In this document: in pieces, positions 42,892 to 52,000 of the stretch
Layout of the letters: every line of letters begins with the position of its first letter
Position numbering within the stretch: position 1 is the stretch's first letter
Source of the DNA: Streptomyces sp. NBC_01445
Lineage (GTDB): Bacteria; Actinomycetota; Actinomycetes; Streptomycetales; Streptomycetaceae
Assembly (NCBI RefSeq): GCF_035918235.1
Contig: NZ_CP109486.1
Coordinates: 620,001 to 684,000, forward strand
Direction of reading: 5' to 3'
DNA: 64,000 bases
Program-made: the position numbers and the translations under genes
The notes under the pieces: model-generated
The model's input: only the letters and a program-made list of their open reading frames with translations
Told to the model about the DNA's origin: nothing
The model's database searches: none

Positions 42892-44094
42892 ATGACGATC
42901 GGAGCGTTGGCGGCAGGTGGCGGGCATGCCCGCTACACTTTCCGGCTGCGTCTGTCGTCCAGGGCGGTCCGCGCGCTGGAAGCGGAATGGGCGCGCTGCC
43001 GCTGGGTGTGGAACGAGTCGGTGGCCAAGTCGAAGGCCGTGCATCTGCACAACAAGGCCACCGGCGAGAAGACAACGTGTGGCCCGGCGCAGCTCGACAA
43101 GATGCTGACCGCGGCCCGTACCGCGAACGCGTGGCTGCGTGAGGGCTCCAGCGTGGTGCAGCAGCAGTTGATACGGGACTTCGCGAAGTCCCGGGCGAAG
43201 GCGCTGAAAGACATCAAGGCCCGGTTGCCGATGCGGCAGCGGGCCGGTATGCCGAAGTACAAGAAGAAGCATCAGGTCGACCCGAGCCTGAACTACAGCC
43301 AGCGCGGTTTCCGGGTGAAAGACGGCCGTCTGCATCTGGCCGGCGGCATCGCGGCGACGGTCGTGTGGTCGCGTGAGCTGCCCGAGCCGCCGTCCAGCGT
43401 GCGCGTCTACCGCGACAGTCTCGGCCACTGGTACGCCTCGTTCGTTGTCGCCACGAGCACCCAGGCGCTTGTCGAAACCGGTTGCGTGATCGGCATCGAC
43501 TGGGGTGTGAAGGAGACCGCGATCACCACATCCGACGACTACGACCTTCCCCATCCCGAGCATGGCCGCAAGGCCGCGCAGCGCCTCGCCCGTTACCAGC
43601 GGATGATGGCCCGCAGGAAGCCGAAGAAGGGCCAGCCTGGTTCGAACGGCTACAGGGGCGCCAAGAAGCAGGCGGCGAAGCTGCACAAGAAGGTGGCCCG
43701 GCAGCGCCAGGACACCGCCCGCAAGTGGGCCAAGCGTGTAGTCCGCGACCACGATGCCTTGGCGGTAGAGGACTTCCGCCCGAAGTTCCTGGCGAAGTCG
43801 ACGATGGCCCGCAAGGCCGCTGACGCTGCGATCGGCGCGACCAAGAGCGCCCTGGTGGAGATGGCCCGTAAACACGGCCGCGCCGTGCACCTCGTCAACC
43901 CCGCGTACACCACCATGGACTGTGCGCACTGCGATGCGAGAGCCAAGCATCGCCTGCCTCTCTCCGAGAGAACGTATACGTGCACCGCGTGCGGAACCGT
44001 GTCCCCCAGGGACAAGAACTCCGCCCGCGTGATGCTCGTCCGGGCTGGTCTCAACCCGGCTAGTGCTGATCTTGTAAGCCCTGCCACCTGCTAG
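42892..44094 (+). CDS. tnpB: TnpB nuclease/transposase-accessory protein, copy B
   Basis: 400 residues from ATG 42892. It differs from copy A at T136S, G154A, I190T, V211I, R248Q, S336N and M361T, none at a catalytic or zinc position. Asp203, Glu293 and Asp374 and the four cysteines are intact. The region upstream is severed from its left-end hairpin by the 3.7 kb insertion, so mobilisation of this copy is doubtful. The gene and right end, the source of the guide RNA, are whole. Confidence 0.92.
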   Translation: MTIGALAAGGGHARYTFRLRLSSRAVRALEAEWARCRWVWNESVAKSKAVHLHNKATGEKTTCGPAQLDKMLTAARTANAWLREGSSVVQQQLIRDFAKSRAKALKDIKARLPMRQRAGMPKYKKKHQVDPSLNYSQRGFRVKDGRLHLAGGIAATVVWSRELPEPPSSVRVYRDSLGHWYASFVVATSTQALVETGCVIGIDWGVKETAITTSDDYDLPHPEHGRKAAQRLARYQRMMARRKPKKGQPGSNGYRGAKKQAAKLHKKVARQRQDTARKWAKRVVRDHDALAVEDFRPKFLAKSTMARKAADAAIGATKSALVEMARKHGRAVHLVNPAYTTMDCAHCDARAKHRLPLSERTYTCTACGTVSPRDKNSARVMLVRAGLNPASADLVSPATC

Positions 44095-44307
44095 GTGCCA
44101 GGCAAAGTGAGCTAGGAATCCCCCTCAGCGGGGGAGGACGTCAAGAGACACAGCAGACCGTGGGACGGCCTCGCCCCCAGGGCGGCGTGCCACCGCACAC
44201 GGCGGGCCTAGCGTCGAGGTCACGCAACAACGACCACAGCCCGCGGCGCGGGGCGCGTCCGGCATCCCTGACTGGTGTCCGACGGGTCGGCTATAGCGTT
44301 CACTCCC

Positions 44308-44369
44308 ATTTCATTGCAACGACCGGGATTTAGGCCGTTGCGTTAGAGCCGAGATCATTGCAATGAAAT
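44308..44369. promoter_or_regulatory. Paired ATTTCATTGCAA repeats upstream of the DUF4097 gene
   Basis: ATTTCATTGCAA (44308-44319) and its perfect inverse TTGCAATGAAAT (44358-44369) are 38 bp apart. Further TGCAAC words and TTTCATT lie between 44371 and 44455. The A+T-rich cluster in 310 bp without a gene looks like a promoter with several regulator sites. No regulator gene is beside it. Confidence 0.55.
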
Positions 44370-44480
44370 CCCTGCAACTACCTGCGCTTATCGGGTTCTT
44401 GCGCAACAAGGGTGTTGCCCGATCCTTGAATGCAACGTAGCGTTTCATTCATCAGAAACAACGGATCGAAGGAAAACACC

Positions 44481-45152
44481 ATGCAGAAGTTCGACACCCC
44501 CGCCGCCGTCCTCGCCATCCTGGACATCCCCGCGGGACGCATCCAGTTCATCGCCGCCGACCGCGCCGACACCACGGTCGAGGTCCTGCCCGCCGACAAG
44601 TCCAAGACCCGCGACGTGAAGGCCGCCGAGCAAGTCACGGTCGAATACGCCGACGGCGTCCTGCGCATCGAAGCAGCCACCGCGAAGAACCGGATCCTCG
44701 GCAACTCCGGATCCGTCGAGGTGACCGTCCAACTGCCCGCCGGCTCCCGGGTCGAGGCGAAGGCCGCCGCCGCCGAACTCCGCGGCGTGGGACGGCTCGG
44801 CGACATCACCTTCGAGGGCGCGCAGGCCCTGGTCAAGCTCGACGAGACCGCGAGCGCCCGCCTCACCCTCCAGGCCGGCGACGTCTTCGTCGGCCGCCTG
44901 AACGGCCCCTCCCAGATCAGCACACAAAAGGGCGACCTGAACATCGCCGAAGCATCGAACGGCACCGTCGAACTACGCACCGAGTCCGGCGACATCACCA
45001 TCAGCGCCACCCGCGGAGTCTCCGCCTCACTCGACGCCGGCACCACCTACGGCCGCATCCACAACACCCTCCAAAACACCAACGGCCCCGACGCCAGCCT
45101 GAACATCCACGCCACCACCGCCCACGGCGACATCACCGCCCGCACCCTCTAA
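44481..45152 (+). CDS. DUF4097-family beta-strand repeat protein
   Basis: 223 residues from ATG 44481 with GAAGGA upstream. It consists almost wholly of short beta strands ending in Gly-Asp turns (RLGDITFEG, LQAGDVFVG, TQKGDLNIAE, TESGDITISA, TAHGDITARTL), the right-handed helix pattern of DUF4097/adhesin-like proteins. No signal peptide or membrane segment, so cytoplasmic. In related loci such proteins precede an ABC transporter ATPase. Here only the start of a following gene survives. Role unknown. Confidence 0.88.
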   Translation: MQKFDTPAAVLAILDIPAGRIQFIAADRADTTVEVLPADKSKTRDVKAAEQVTVEYADGVLRIEAATAKNRILGNSGSVEVTVQLPAGSRVEAKAAAAELRGVGRLGDITFEGAQALVKLDETASARLTLQAGDVFVGRLNGPSQISTQKGDLNIAEASNGTVELRTESGDITISATRGVSASLDAGTTYGRIHNTLQNTNGPDASLNIHATTAHGDITARTL

Positions 45153-45182
45153 CCCACCCACACCCTCCAAGGAACAGTCACC

Positions 45183-45348
45183 ATGACCGACCTGGCCGTC
45201 ATGCGGGGCCCTGGGCATGACGCAAAGGGGCCGGCCGCGGGAAAGCTTCCCGGGGCCGGCCCCCTTGGCGATCATCCGTGCGTCAGCGGACCGGGGCGGC
45301 TCGCAGCAGCGTCTGGGACACGGAGTTCCCGGCACGGTCCTGGGTGGT
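45183..45348 (+). pseudogene. Orphan start of a lost downstream gene
   Basis: AAGGAA then ATG 45183 opens MTDLAV 30 bp after the DUF4097 stop, as expected for the ABC ATPase that normally follows. The sequence then runs at once into the subtilase terminator and non-homologous codons, so only the ribosome site and first codons remain. Confidence 0.35.
45227..45263. terminator. Strong terminator of the subtilase gene
   Basis: 17 bp stem (one mismatch) from GGGGCCGGCC (45227) to GGCCGGCCCC (ending 45263) with loop AGC, 20 bp beyond the subtilase stop. Symmetric enough to work in both directions. Confidence 0.85.
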
Positions 45349-48300
45349 GAACCGTACTCCGAGCCAGGTTCCGGCAGTCAGGCCGGTGCCGGGGACGGTG
45401 AGGCGGTAGTGGCCCCGGGTGTCGACCGCGTGGGCCTTGACCGACCTCCAGGTCTTGCCGCCGTCGAGGGTGTAGGCGGCCAGTGCCCCGGTGAAGCGCC
45501 GGCCGGTCGGGGCGAGGGCGGTGCTGGTTGCCTGCACGTCCAGGGCGGCGCTGCGGCCGGCGGTCAGTCGACCGGACAGGTCCAGGCTGCGGGCGCTCCA
45601 GACCAGGTTGGCCAGAGGCAGGAGGGCCGGGGTGCCGTCTGCGTTGGCCTTCACCGGTTCGGTCTCCCAGACGGACGAGATGCGTCCGCCGCTCGGGAAG
45701 ACGTTCTGCGCGTCGTAGGCGCGCTCGATGCGGTACGAGGCTTTGGTCGAGCCGTCGACCGGGGTGTTGCCGCCGGCCGAGGTGAGCGCGACACCGTTGC
45801 GGTAGAGGCGCATGCCGCCCGTGCCGACCTGCGGGGAGGTGAACTCGCCGTAGGTGCCGAGGTGGCCGTCGGAGTCGGTCAGGTCCTGCATGTTCGTCTT
45901 GAGGTTGTCGCCGATCAGCGCCGCCTGGCCGGTGGCGCCCAGTGGGCCGCCCCACCAACGCTCTGAGGTGTGCTGACTGTTCTTGTACGTGATGGCAAGC
46001 TTGGAGAGGTTGGTGGAGAGCGTGCCGCCCTTCACCGTGTCCGAGTGGAAGCCGAGCTTGGCCCAGTAGACGCCGTTGGCGGTGTAGTACCGGGTCTGGT
46101 GGACGGGTGCCTGGACGTAGGAGGGGGTGGTGACGTTGAGGCCGACTATCTCCTCACCGATCGCCGTGACGCCGATCTGGCTGCGGTGAGCGTCCTCGTT
46201 CATGCCGTAGATATCGGTGTCCACCTTGGCAAGGCGCTGGATGTCACGTCGGCTGAGGGTATGCACGGGGTTGGCGGGCACGCTGCTGCGGTGCCAGACC
46301 AGGTCGTAGAGGCGGGTGGCGTCGCCGGTGGTGTTGCTGCTGTCCTTGTTGGCGAGCGTCCAGTGCTCGTCCAACCAGACGGTGCCGTCCTCGACCTTGC
46401 CCTTCGTGGGGCTGATGCGCATCGCGCCACGATCGAGAGGACCGTAGGCGCCGCCGCCGATCATGCCGTTGGAGATCAGTGAATGCGTGGTCTCGTTGAC
46501 CCGGCTGAGCTGGTAGAGGCCCATCTCCTCGCGGGTGCCGCCCTGGTGCAGGTCGGCGTAGATCGGGACGGCCGTCTTCGCCTCGAGGGTGACGCTGGTG
46601 GCCTGCGCCGGGACATCAGCGGTGACGACGCTGTTGATCGGCTTGTCGGCGGCGTCGCGCTCCTGAATGGTGCTGGTGACCGCGAGGCGGCCGGGGAGCA
46701 CGGGGATGCGGACGGTGCCCGAGGCGCCGAGCTGACCGGAGGTGTAGGTGCCGTTGTCCAGGTTGAGGACGGCGGTGAAGGCACCTGCGGCGGGTGCGCC
46801 CGTGGTGGTGTGGGCATTGATGGTCAGCCAGCGGGTGCGGGAGGCGGCCACGGGAAGGCGCAGCGCCGTCCCGCTGTCGGGAGTGACGGTCAGCGCGCCG
46901 GTGAGGCTCGTCGCCGTCGTGCCGGTGACCGGGACCTTGCTGCCGTCCACGGTGACGGTGGCGTCGGCCGAACCGCCCGCCGGGATGGTCGCCTCGGCCG
47001 GGGTGACGCTCAGCGCCGCGGCCGGGACGTCGGAACCGTCGATCGTGGAGCCGAACTTGACCGTGGTCGGGGAGTCCCCGGTGTTGGTCAGGGTGAGGGT
47101 CTTGGAGACCGAGTCGGTGGACTCACCGAGGGGGAAGTCGAACTTGCCGGTGTCGGTGACCACCTTGGCGGCGAGGGCGGCCGGGGCGTTCGCCTCACCC
47201 GCGCCGACTGCGTACGTACCGCCGGAGGCTGCCGTCGCGGTACCCATGAGGACGGCCTTCAGCCGCTTCCAGGACCAGTCCGGGTGCTTCTGCTTGAGCA
47301 GCGCGGCAACTCCGCTGACGTGCGGCGTCGCCATGGAGGTGCCGCTCATGGTGACGTACTTGGGGTCGGGGGTGGTCGCTTTCATGCCCGAGGACTTGGG
47401 GGCGGTGATCGCCACGCCGGGTGCGGCGATCTCCGGCTTCATGGCGCTGTCGCCGGTGCGCGGGCCTCGGCTGGAGAAGGAGGCGACGGTGTTCGTCGAG
47501 TCGACGGCGGCGACGGCGAGCGCGTCGTCGGCGCTGGCCGGCGAGGAGACGCTGCTCGCGGCGGGGCCGGTGTTGCCGGCTGCGACGACGAAGAGGGCGC
47601 CGTACTGCTCGCTGAGCTGATTCAACGCGGCGCTGACCGGGTCGGTGCCGTCGGTGGGGCCTGAGCCGAGCGACATGCTGACGATGTCGGCGCCGTTCTG
47701 GGCGGCCCACTGCATGCCCTGGACGGCCCAGGACAGGTCGCCCTGGCCGGTGTCGTCGAGGACCTTGCCGATCATGAGGCGGGCGCCCGGTGCGACGCCC
47801 TGGCGCACGCCGGGGGCTGCGGCGCCGGTGCCGGCGATGGTGCCCGCCACGTGGGTGCCGTGGCCGACGATGTCCATCATGGACGGCGCCGGGGTGAAGT
47901 TGGCCTCGGCGTCGACCTTTCCGGCCAGGTCGGGATGGTCGGCGTCGATGCCGGTGTCCAGGACCGCGACCTTCACGCCCTGTCCGATGACGCCGGCGTT
48001 CCAGGCGGTAGGGGCGCCGACCTGGGTGAGGTTGACGTCCCAGTCGGCGGCCTTCACCTTGCCGTTGAGCCAGATGTGGCTGATGCCGGCAAGGCGGCCG
48101 GCCTTGCCGGCCAGCTGGGTCTTGGGGACGACGGATCTGCGGTGCTTGGCGGCCTTCATGTCGGCCTTCGGAACGTCGGTCGTCGCTGCGTCGGTGAGCT
48201 GCTTGCCGAAGTTTCCGGTGGCGGACTTCTTCAGCTTCGCGGCGTACGCGCCGAGCACGTCGACGGAGTGTTGCTCGGTCAGGCCGCTGACGCCGGAGAC

Positions 48301-48729
48301 GGTCTCGCCGTCGCCGCGCTGCACGATCAGGGGCACGCTCGTGGTGTGCGCGTCGTCGAGCCCTTGCTTGACCAGGCGGGTGATGTTGAAGAGGTTGCGG
48401 TCAAGTACCCCTGAGGGGCTGGCGAGTTCCGCGACGTCGGAGGGGATCAGGTAGGTGTCGGGGCCGACGGTATTCACCGAGAAGGTGACGCCGGTGCGGT
48501 CGACGCCGGGGACGGGCGCGATGGAGTACGAGGGCTTGCCGTCGGCGCCGGTCGTGATGGTGACCCGGTCACCGGTGATCAGTGTGACGGTGGATGTCTT
48601 CGTGGCCTTATCTGAGGTGGGGGCCGGTGTGCCGGGGGCCGCTGCCGCGGTCCCTCCGGCCAGCCCTGCTGAGCAGACGAGCAAGGCCGCCGTGGCAGCG
48701 GTCAGCGCGGTACGGACGAGCGGTCTCAC
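45283..48729 (-). CDS. Secreted S8 subtilisin-like serine protease
   Basis: 1148 residues from GTG 48729 (GGAGG upstream). Signal peptide with cleavage near residue 30-32 (AAAAP), then an inhibitor-type propeptide to about 240. The catalytic domain has Asp258 (AVLDTGID), His290 (GHGTHVAG), Asn386 (AAGNTG) and Ser465 (GTSMATPH). Several beta-sandwich domains follow, with no cell-wall anchor. It is a large exported protease of the Streptomyces type. The GTG overlaps the stop of the TusA-like gene, so the two are coupled. A BTAD regulator gene lies upstream on the same strand. Confidence 0.95.
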   Translation of the reverse strand: MRPLVRTALTAATAALLVCSAGLAGGTAAAAPGTPAPTSDKATKTSTVTLITGDRVTITTGADGKPSYSIAPVPGVDRTGVTFSVNTVGPDTYLIPSDVAELASPSGVLDRNLFNITRLVKQGLDDAHTTSVPLIVQRGDGETVSGVSGLTEQHSVDVLGAYAAKLKKSATGNFGKQLTDAATTDVPKADMKAAKHRRSVVPKTQLAGKAGRLAGISHIWLNGKVKAADWDVNLTQVGAPTAWNAGVIGQGVKVAVLDTGIDADHPDLAGKVDAEANFTPAPSMMDIVGHGTHVAGTIAGTGAAAPGVRQGVAPGARLMIGKVLDDTGQGDLSWAVQGMQWAAQNGADIVSMSLGSGPTDGTDPVSAALNQLSEQYGALFVVAAGNTGPAASSVSSPASADDALAVAAVDSTNTVASFSSRGPRTGDSAMKPEIAAPGVAITAPKSSGMKATTPDPKYVTMSGTSMATPHVSGVAALLKQKHPDWSWKRLKAVLMGTATAASGGTYAVGAGEANAPAALAAKVVTDTGKFDFPLGESTDSVSKTLTLTNTGDSPTTVKFGSTIDGSDVPAAALSVTPAEATIPAGGSADATVTVDGSKVPVTGTTATSLTGALTVTPDSGTALRLPVAASRTRWLTINAHTTTGAPAAGAFTAVLNLDNGTYTSGQLGASGTVRIPVLPGRLAVTSTIQERDAADKPINSVVTADVPAQATSVTLEAKTAVPIYADLHQGGTREEMGLYQLSRVNETTHSLISNGMIGGGAYGPLDRGAMRISPTKGKVEDGTVWLDEHWTLANKDSSNTTGDATRLYDLVWHRSSVPANPVHTLSRRDIQRLAKVDTDIYGMNEDAHRSQIGVTAIGEEIVGLNVTTPSYVQAPVHQTRYYTANGVYWAKLGFHSDTVKGGTLSTNLSKLAITYKNSQHTSERWWGGPLGATGQAALIGDNLKTNMQDLTDSDGHLGTYGEFTSPQVGTGGMRLYRNGVALTSAGGNTPVDGSTKASYRIERAYDAQNVFPSGGRISSVWETEPVKANADGTPALLPLANLVWSARSLDLSGRLTAGRSAALDVQATSTALAPTGRRFTGALAAYTLDGGKTWRSVKAHAVDTRGHYRLTVPGTGLTAGTWLGVRFTTQDRAGNSVSQTLLRAAPVR

Positions 48730-48992
48730 GGAACCTCCGGGAGTGACGGGCTTCCAATGCGTATGCGGAAGCTGGTCGAGCCGTTCCTGTCGGCGGTGGC
48801 CTCCACGACGCTCCCCTTGCGCGTGCACCAGCCGGAAATGGCGGTGCGCACACCCGGGTTCGCGGTCACGACTTCGAGCACGCCGTGATCGGCCATCTCC
48901 TGGCTACGGCGGTCCAGCAGCGGCTCTACCCGGGACCAGGGCTCCCCGCCCGCCTCGACCACTACGGCCGCCGCGGGGTGTTGTGCTGACAT
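48726..48992 (-). CDS. TusA-like small protein coupled to the subtilase
   Basis: 88 residues from ATG 48992 with GAGGAG upstream. VLEVVTANPGVRTAISGWCTRKGSVV matches the C-terminal half of the TusA/SirA sulfur-carrier fold. The Cys-Pro-x-Pro persulfide motif of TusA is not present; a single Cys occurs in the GWC turn. So it is a fold relative, not necessarily a sulfur carrier. Its stop overlaps the subtilase GTG. A role in expression or folding of the protease is conjecture. Confidence 0.7.
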   Translation of the reverse strand: MSAQHPAAAVVVEAGGEPWSRVEPLLDRRSQEMADHGVLEVVTANPGVRTAISGWCTRKGSVVEATADRNGSTSFRIRIGSPSLPEVP

Positions 48993-49089
48993 GAGGGCTC
49001 CTCGCCGGTGTTGACCTGCTTCCGACGGGGACAGTAAAGGCCGCGCGTTACCGAGGAGTTCACACGTGGGCTCCCTGGTAACAGCGCTC

Positions 49090-52000
49090 CTACACGGTGG
49101 ATGCTGCCGCGCTCATTAGCCGTTCTTCGGCCGTACGGTGGCCCATCGCGCGGGCCAGGCGCAGTGCTCCGCGCAGGTGCATCTGCGCCTCGTGCGGCTC
49201 GCCCGAGTGGTGGAGGACCAGGGCCAGGACCCGGCGTGCCTCCACCTGGGCGGGCCGGTCCCGGCCGGCCCGTGTCCGCGCCAGTGCCCGGCGGGCAAGC
49301 TCGGCGGCTTCGGCCGGACTGCCGCAGGCAAGCAGAGCCTCTGCCTGGACGATGAGGGCGCCGCTCTCCACGGCCGTCGCGCCATGGGGTCCGGGAGCGG
49401 GTGTGCCCGTGCCGGCGGCGCCCCCGGTCTCGCGAAGCCTCGCCAGTGCGCGCTGCGGCTCCCCCTCAGCGAGGTCGAGTTGAGCCAGGAGTACGCGGGC
49501 CGCGTGCTCCGCCTGGTGGTCGCCCAACTGCCGGGCTGCGACCGCTCCTTCGTTCAGCCAGCGGCTCGCCCGGGCCAGTTCTCCCGTACGCAGATCCACC
49601 TCGCCCTGACTGATCAAGCAGTACACCAGGCACCAACTCGAGCCGTACGGGCGTACCTCGGCAATGGCGGTACGGGCCTCCTCGCGGGCCTCGTCGAGCC
49701 GGCCCAGCCACAGGTGCACCCGGGCGAGGCTGGACCGTGAGAAGGCGACCGCGGTGGGGTCTCCGGTGCGTAGGGCAAGGGCGAGGGTCTTTTGGGCATA
49801 CTCCTCCGCCTTGTCGAACCGACCACCCTGCTCGGCCAGTTCGCGCAACGTGGACAGCAGCAGCGCCTGCAGGGAGAGGTCGCCGAGTGCCTGCTCGGCG
49901 ATGGGCAGTGCCTCTTCCGCGGCGGCCCGCGCCTCGCTCTGGCGCCCGATCAGCAGCAGGCAGGCGGAGCGGACGTGCAGCGCCCGCCCGAGCAGACCCA
50001 ATCCCTGGCCGTCGGGTACCGAACAGGCGGAGCCGACCGCCTGTCCGACACTGACCAGGGCGTCCTCGTATCGTCCGACAAGGAACCAGAGCTGGGCCAG
50101 TGAGAGGTGGTACGCGGCGACAGCGATGGGGCCGGTGCCGGCGACCGGTGCCACTGCCGGGCCGTCCAGGAGATCGATTCCCTCGTACGGCCGTCCCGCC
50201 CTGCCCAGCACCTCGGCCAGGAGTGCGGCGGCGCGCACGGCCGTGTCCTGGTCACCGAGTCTGCGCACGGTCTTCAGCGCGACGCGCAGCACCTGTTCCG
50301 CTTCGGCGTGGCGGGCCTGGCGGATCAGTACACCGGCCCAGGCGAGGCGGGCCCGGGCGGCCTCGGCTCCGCCGTCGGGTGCGGCGTCCAGCCGGGCAAC
50401 GAGGTCCGCGTAGTAGCGGGCCGCGCTGTCGTCGGCATAGAGGTGTGCTGCGCGTTCTGCGGCGCGGCGCAGCCAGACGGCGGCTTCGGGCGCGTCGGCA
50501 CGGTCCAGGTGGTGGGCGAGGGCTTCGACGGCTTCGGGGCGGTGGCGGCGTAGGACCTCTGCGTGGGCGAGATGGAGCTGTCGGCGGGCCGCTGAGGTGA
50601 GTCGTTCGTAGACGGCGAGTCCCACCACCGGGTGGCGGAAGGTCAGTCCTTCGACTCTGCGGCCCAGGTGGACGATCCGGCATTCGTCGATCACTCCGGC
50701 AGCCACCAGTGCGTCCAGTGCCGCAGTGAAGGCGGGGCCGTCGATCGCAGGGTGCACACCGGACAGCGCCACTTCTGCGGCCTCGGCGAGCGCGGCTTCA
50801 CCGCCGGCTGCGGCCAGCACTCCCAGCGTCTTGCGGACATGCGGCGCGAAGCGGGCGACACGCAGAGCGACCACCTCACGGACCGACTCGGGAACCCTGT
50901 CCTCGCGGTGAGCGTGTTCGTACGTACCGCCGTCGGCACTCTCGCGGGCCACGCGCACCAGTTCGGCGGCGAACAACGGGTTGCCGCGCGAGAGCCGGTA
51001 GACGCCCGCCAGCATCCGGGGCGACGGGGCCGTCCCGCTGTCGGCGCCGTCCTGCTGCGGTGAGCCGGCAAGGGCCGTGCGCGCGACGTCGGCGGCGAAC
51101 AGATCGCAGTCAGCACGGGCCAGCCGCATGAGCTCGACGCGGTGAACCAGTCCCTGGCGGGTCGCCGCAGTGAGCACGGTGCGACGCTCGTCTCCCTCCT
51201 CCAGGTCCTCCTCGCGCAGCGTGGCGAGAAAACGGACGGGGCGCTCGCCGACCGTGCGCACGAGGTGATGCAGGAGCCTGAGCGTGCCCAGGTCGGCGGC
51301 GTGCAGATCGTCCAGCACCACGAGCACCGGGTAGTGCTCGGCCAGGGAGGCGAGGAGACCGCCCACCGCGCGGTACAGACGCGCCCGTTGCTCCTCAGCA
51401 GTGCGTCCGGGCGGGGGCTCGGTGCCGAACGCGGGCAGCAGGGCACCCAGTTCCGGGTGGGCTGTGGCAGCGGCGGCCCGCTCGGCGAGCGGCCTGTCGG
51501 CGAACCAGCCGGACAGGGCGTCGGCTATCGCCCCGTAGGGCAGGGGACCTTCGGCCTCGTGGGCGGCGCCCCACAGCACGGCGATGCCGTCGGCCGCGGC
51601 AACCCGGGCGGCCTCGGTGACGAGGCGGGTCTTGCCGACTCCGCTCTCCCCGCTCACCACGGTCAGTGGAGCTCCCCGTCCGCCGTCGCCGTCCACGTGT
51701 CCGGTCGTTGCGGGCAACCCGGCGAGTACGGCGGCGAGCGTGCTGGTGCGGCCGCGCAGCGGGATGGCTTCGGCCCGCCGCAACGCCGCAGGTGGGGCCA
51801 GAGGGGCGGGAGGCGCCGACGGTTCAGGGCGTGTACGGGATCCGTCCCTCGGCGCGACGCTGTGCAGGGCCCTGCCGTACAGCTCCTGGGTCTCCGGCTC
51901 GGGGACCGTGCCCAACTGTTGCTGCAGCAGCTCCCGCAGCCGTCCGTAGACCTCGGCGGCCCTGCTGTGGTCGCCGGCCGCCAGATGGGCGCTCATCAGG

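Larger units (their letters stand above)
39000..44145 (+). mobile_element. TnpB-only IS200/IS605-type element, copy B, interrupted
   Basis: The left end begins at 39000 (GGATTCCTCCGAGGATGCC) and the right end finishes in GTCAA near 44145, matching copy A. The left-end hairpin is split. Its 5' arm with loop bases ends at TTTA 39028, and its 3' arm begins TAGGCCGGGG at 42741. The 3.7 kb between them is other DNA. Rejoined, the loop would read GGCCTTTAGGCC. Confidence 0.7.

Noticed and set aside
26687..44145. Composite transposon formed by TnpB copies A and B
   Set aside because: TnpB elements move alone by single-strand excision and have no flanking duplication around the whole 17 kb; nothing supports joint movement.
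46483..47664. 393-codon + strand frame
   Set aside because: Antisense to the subtilase catalytic region; no family similarity.
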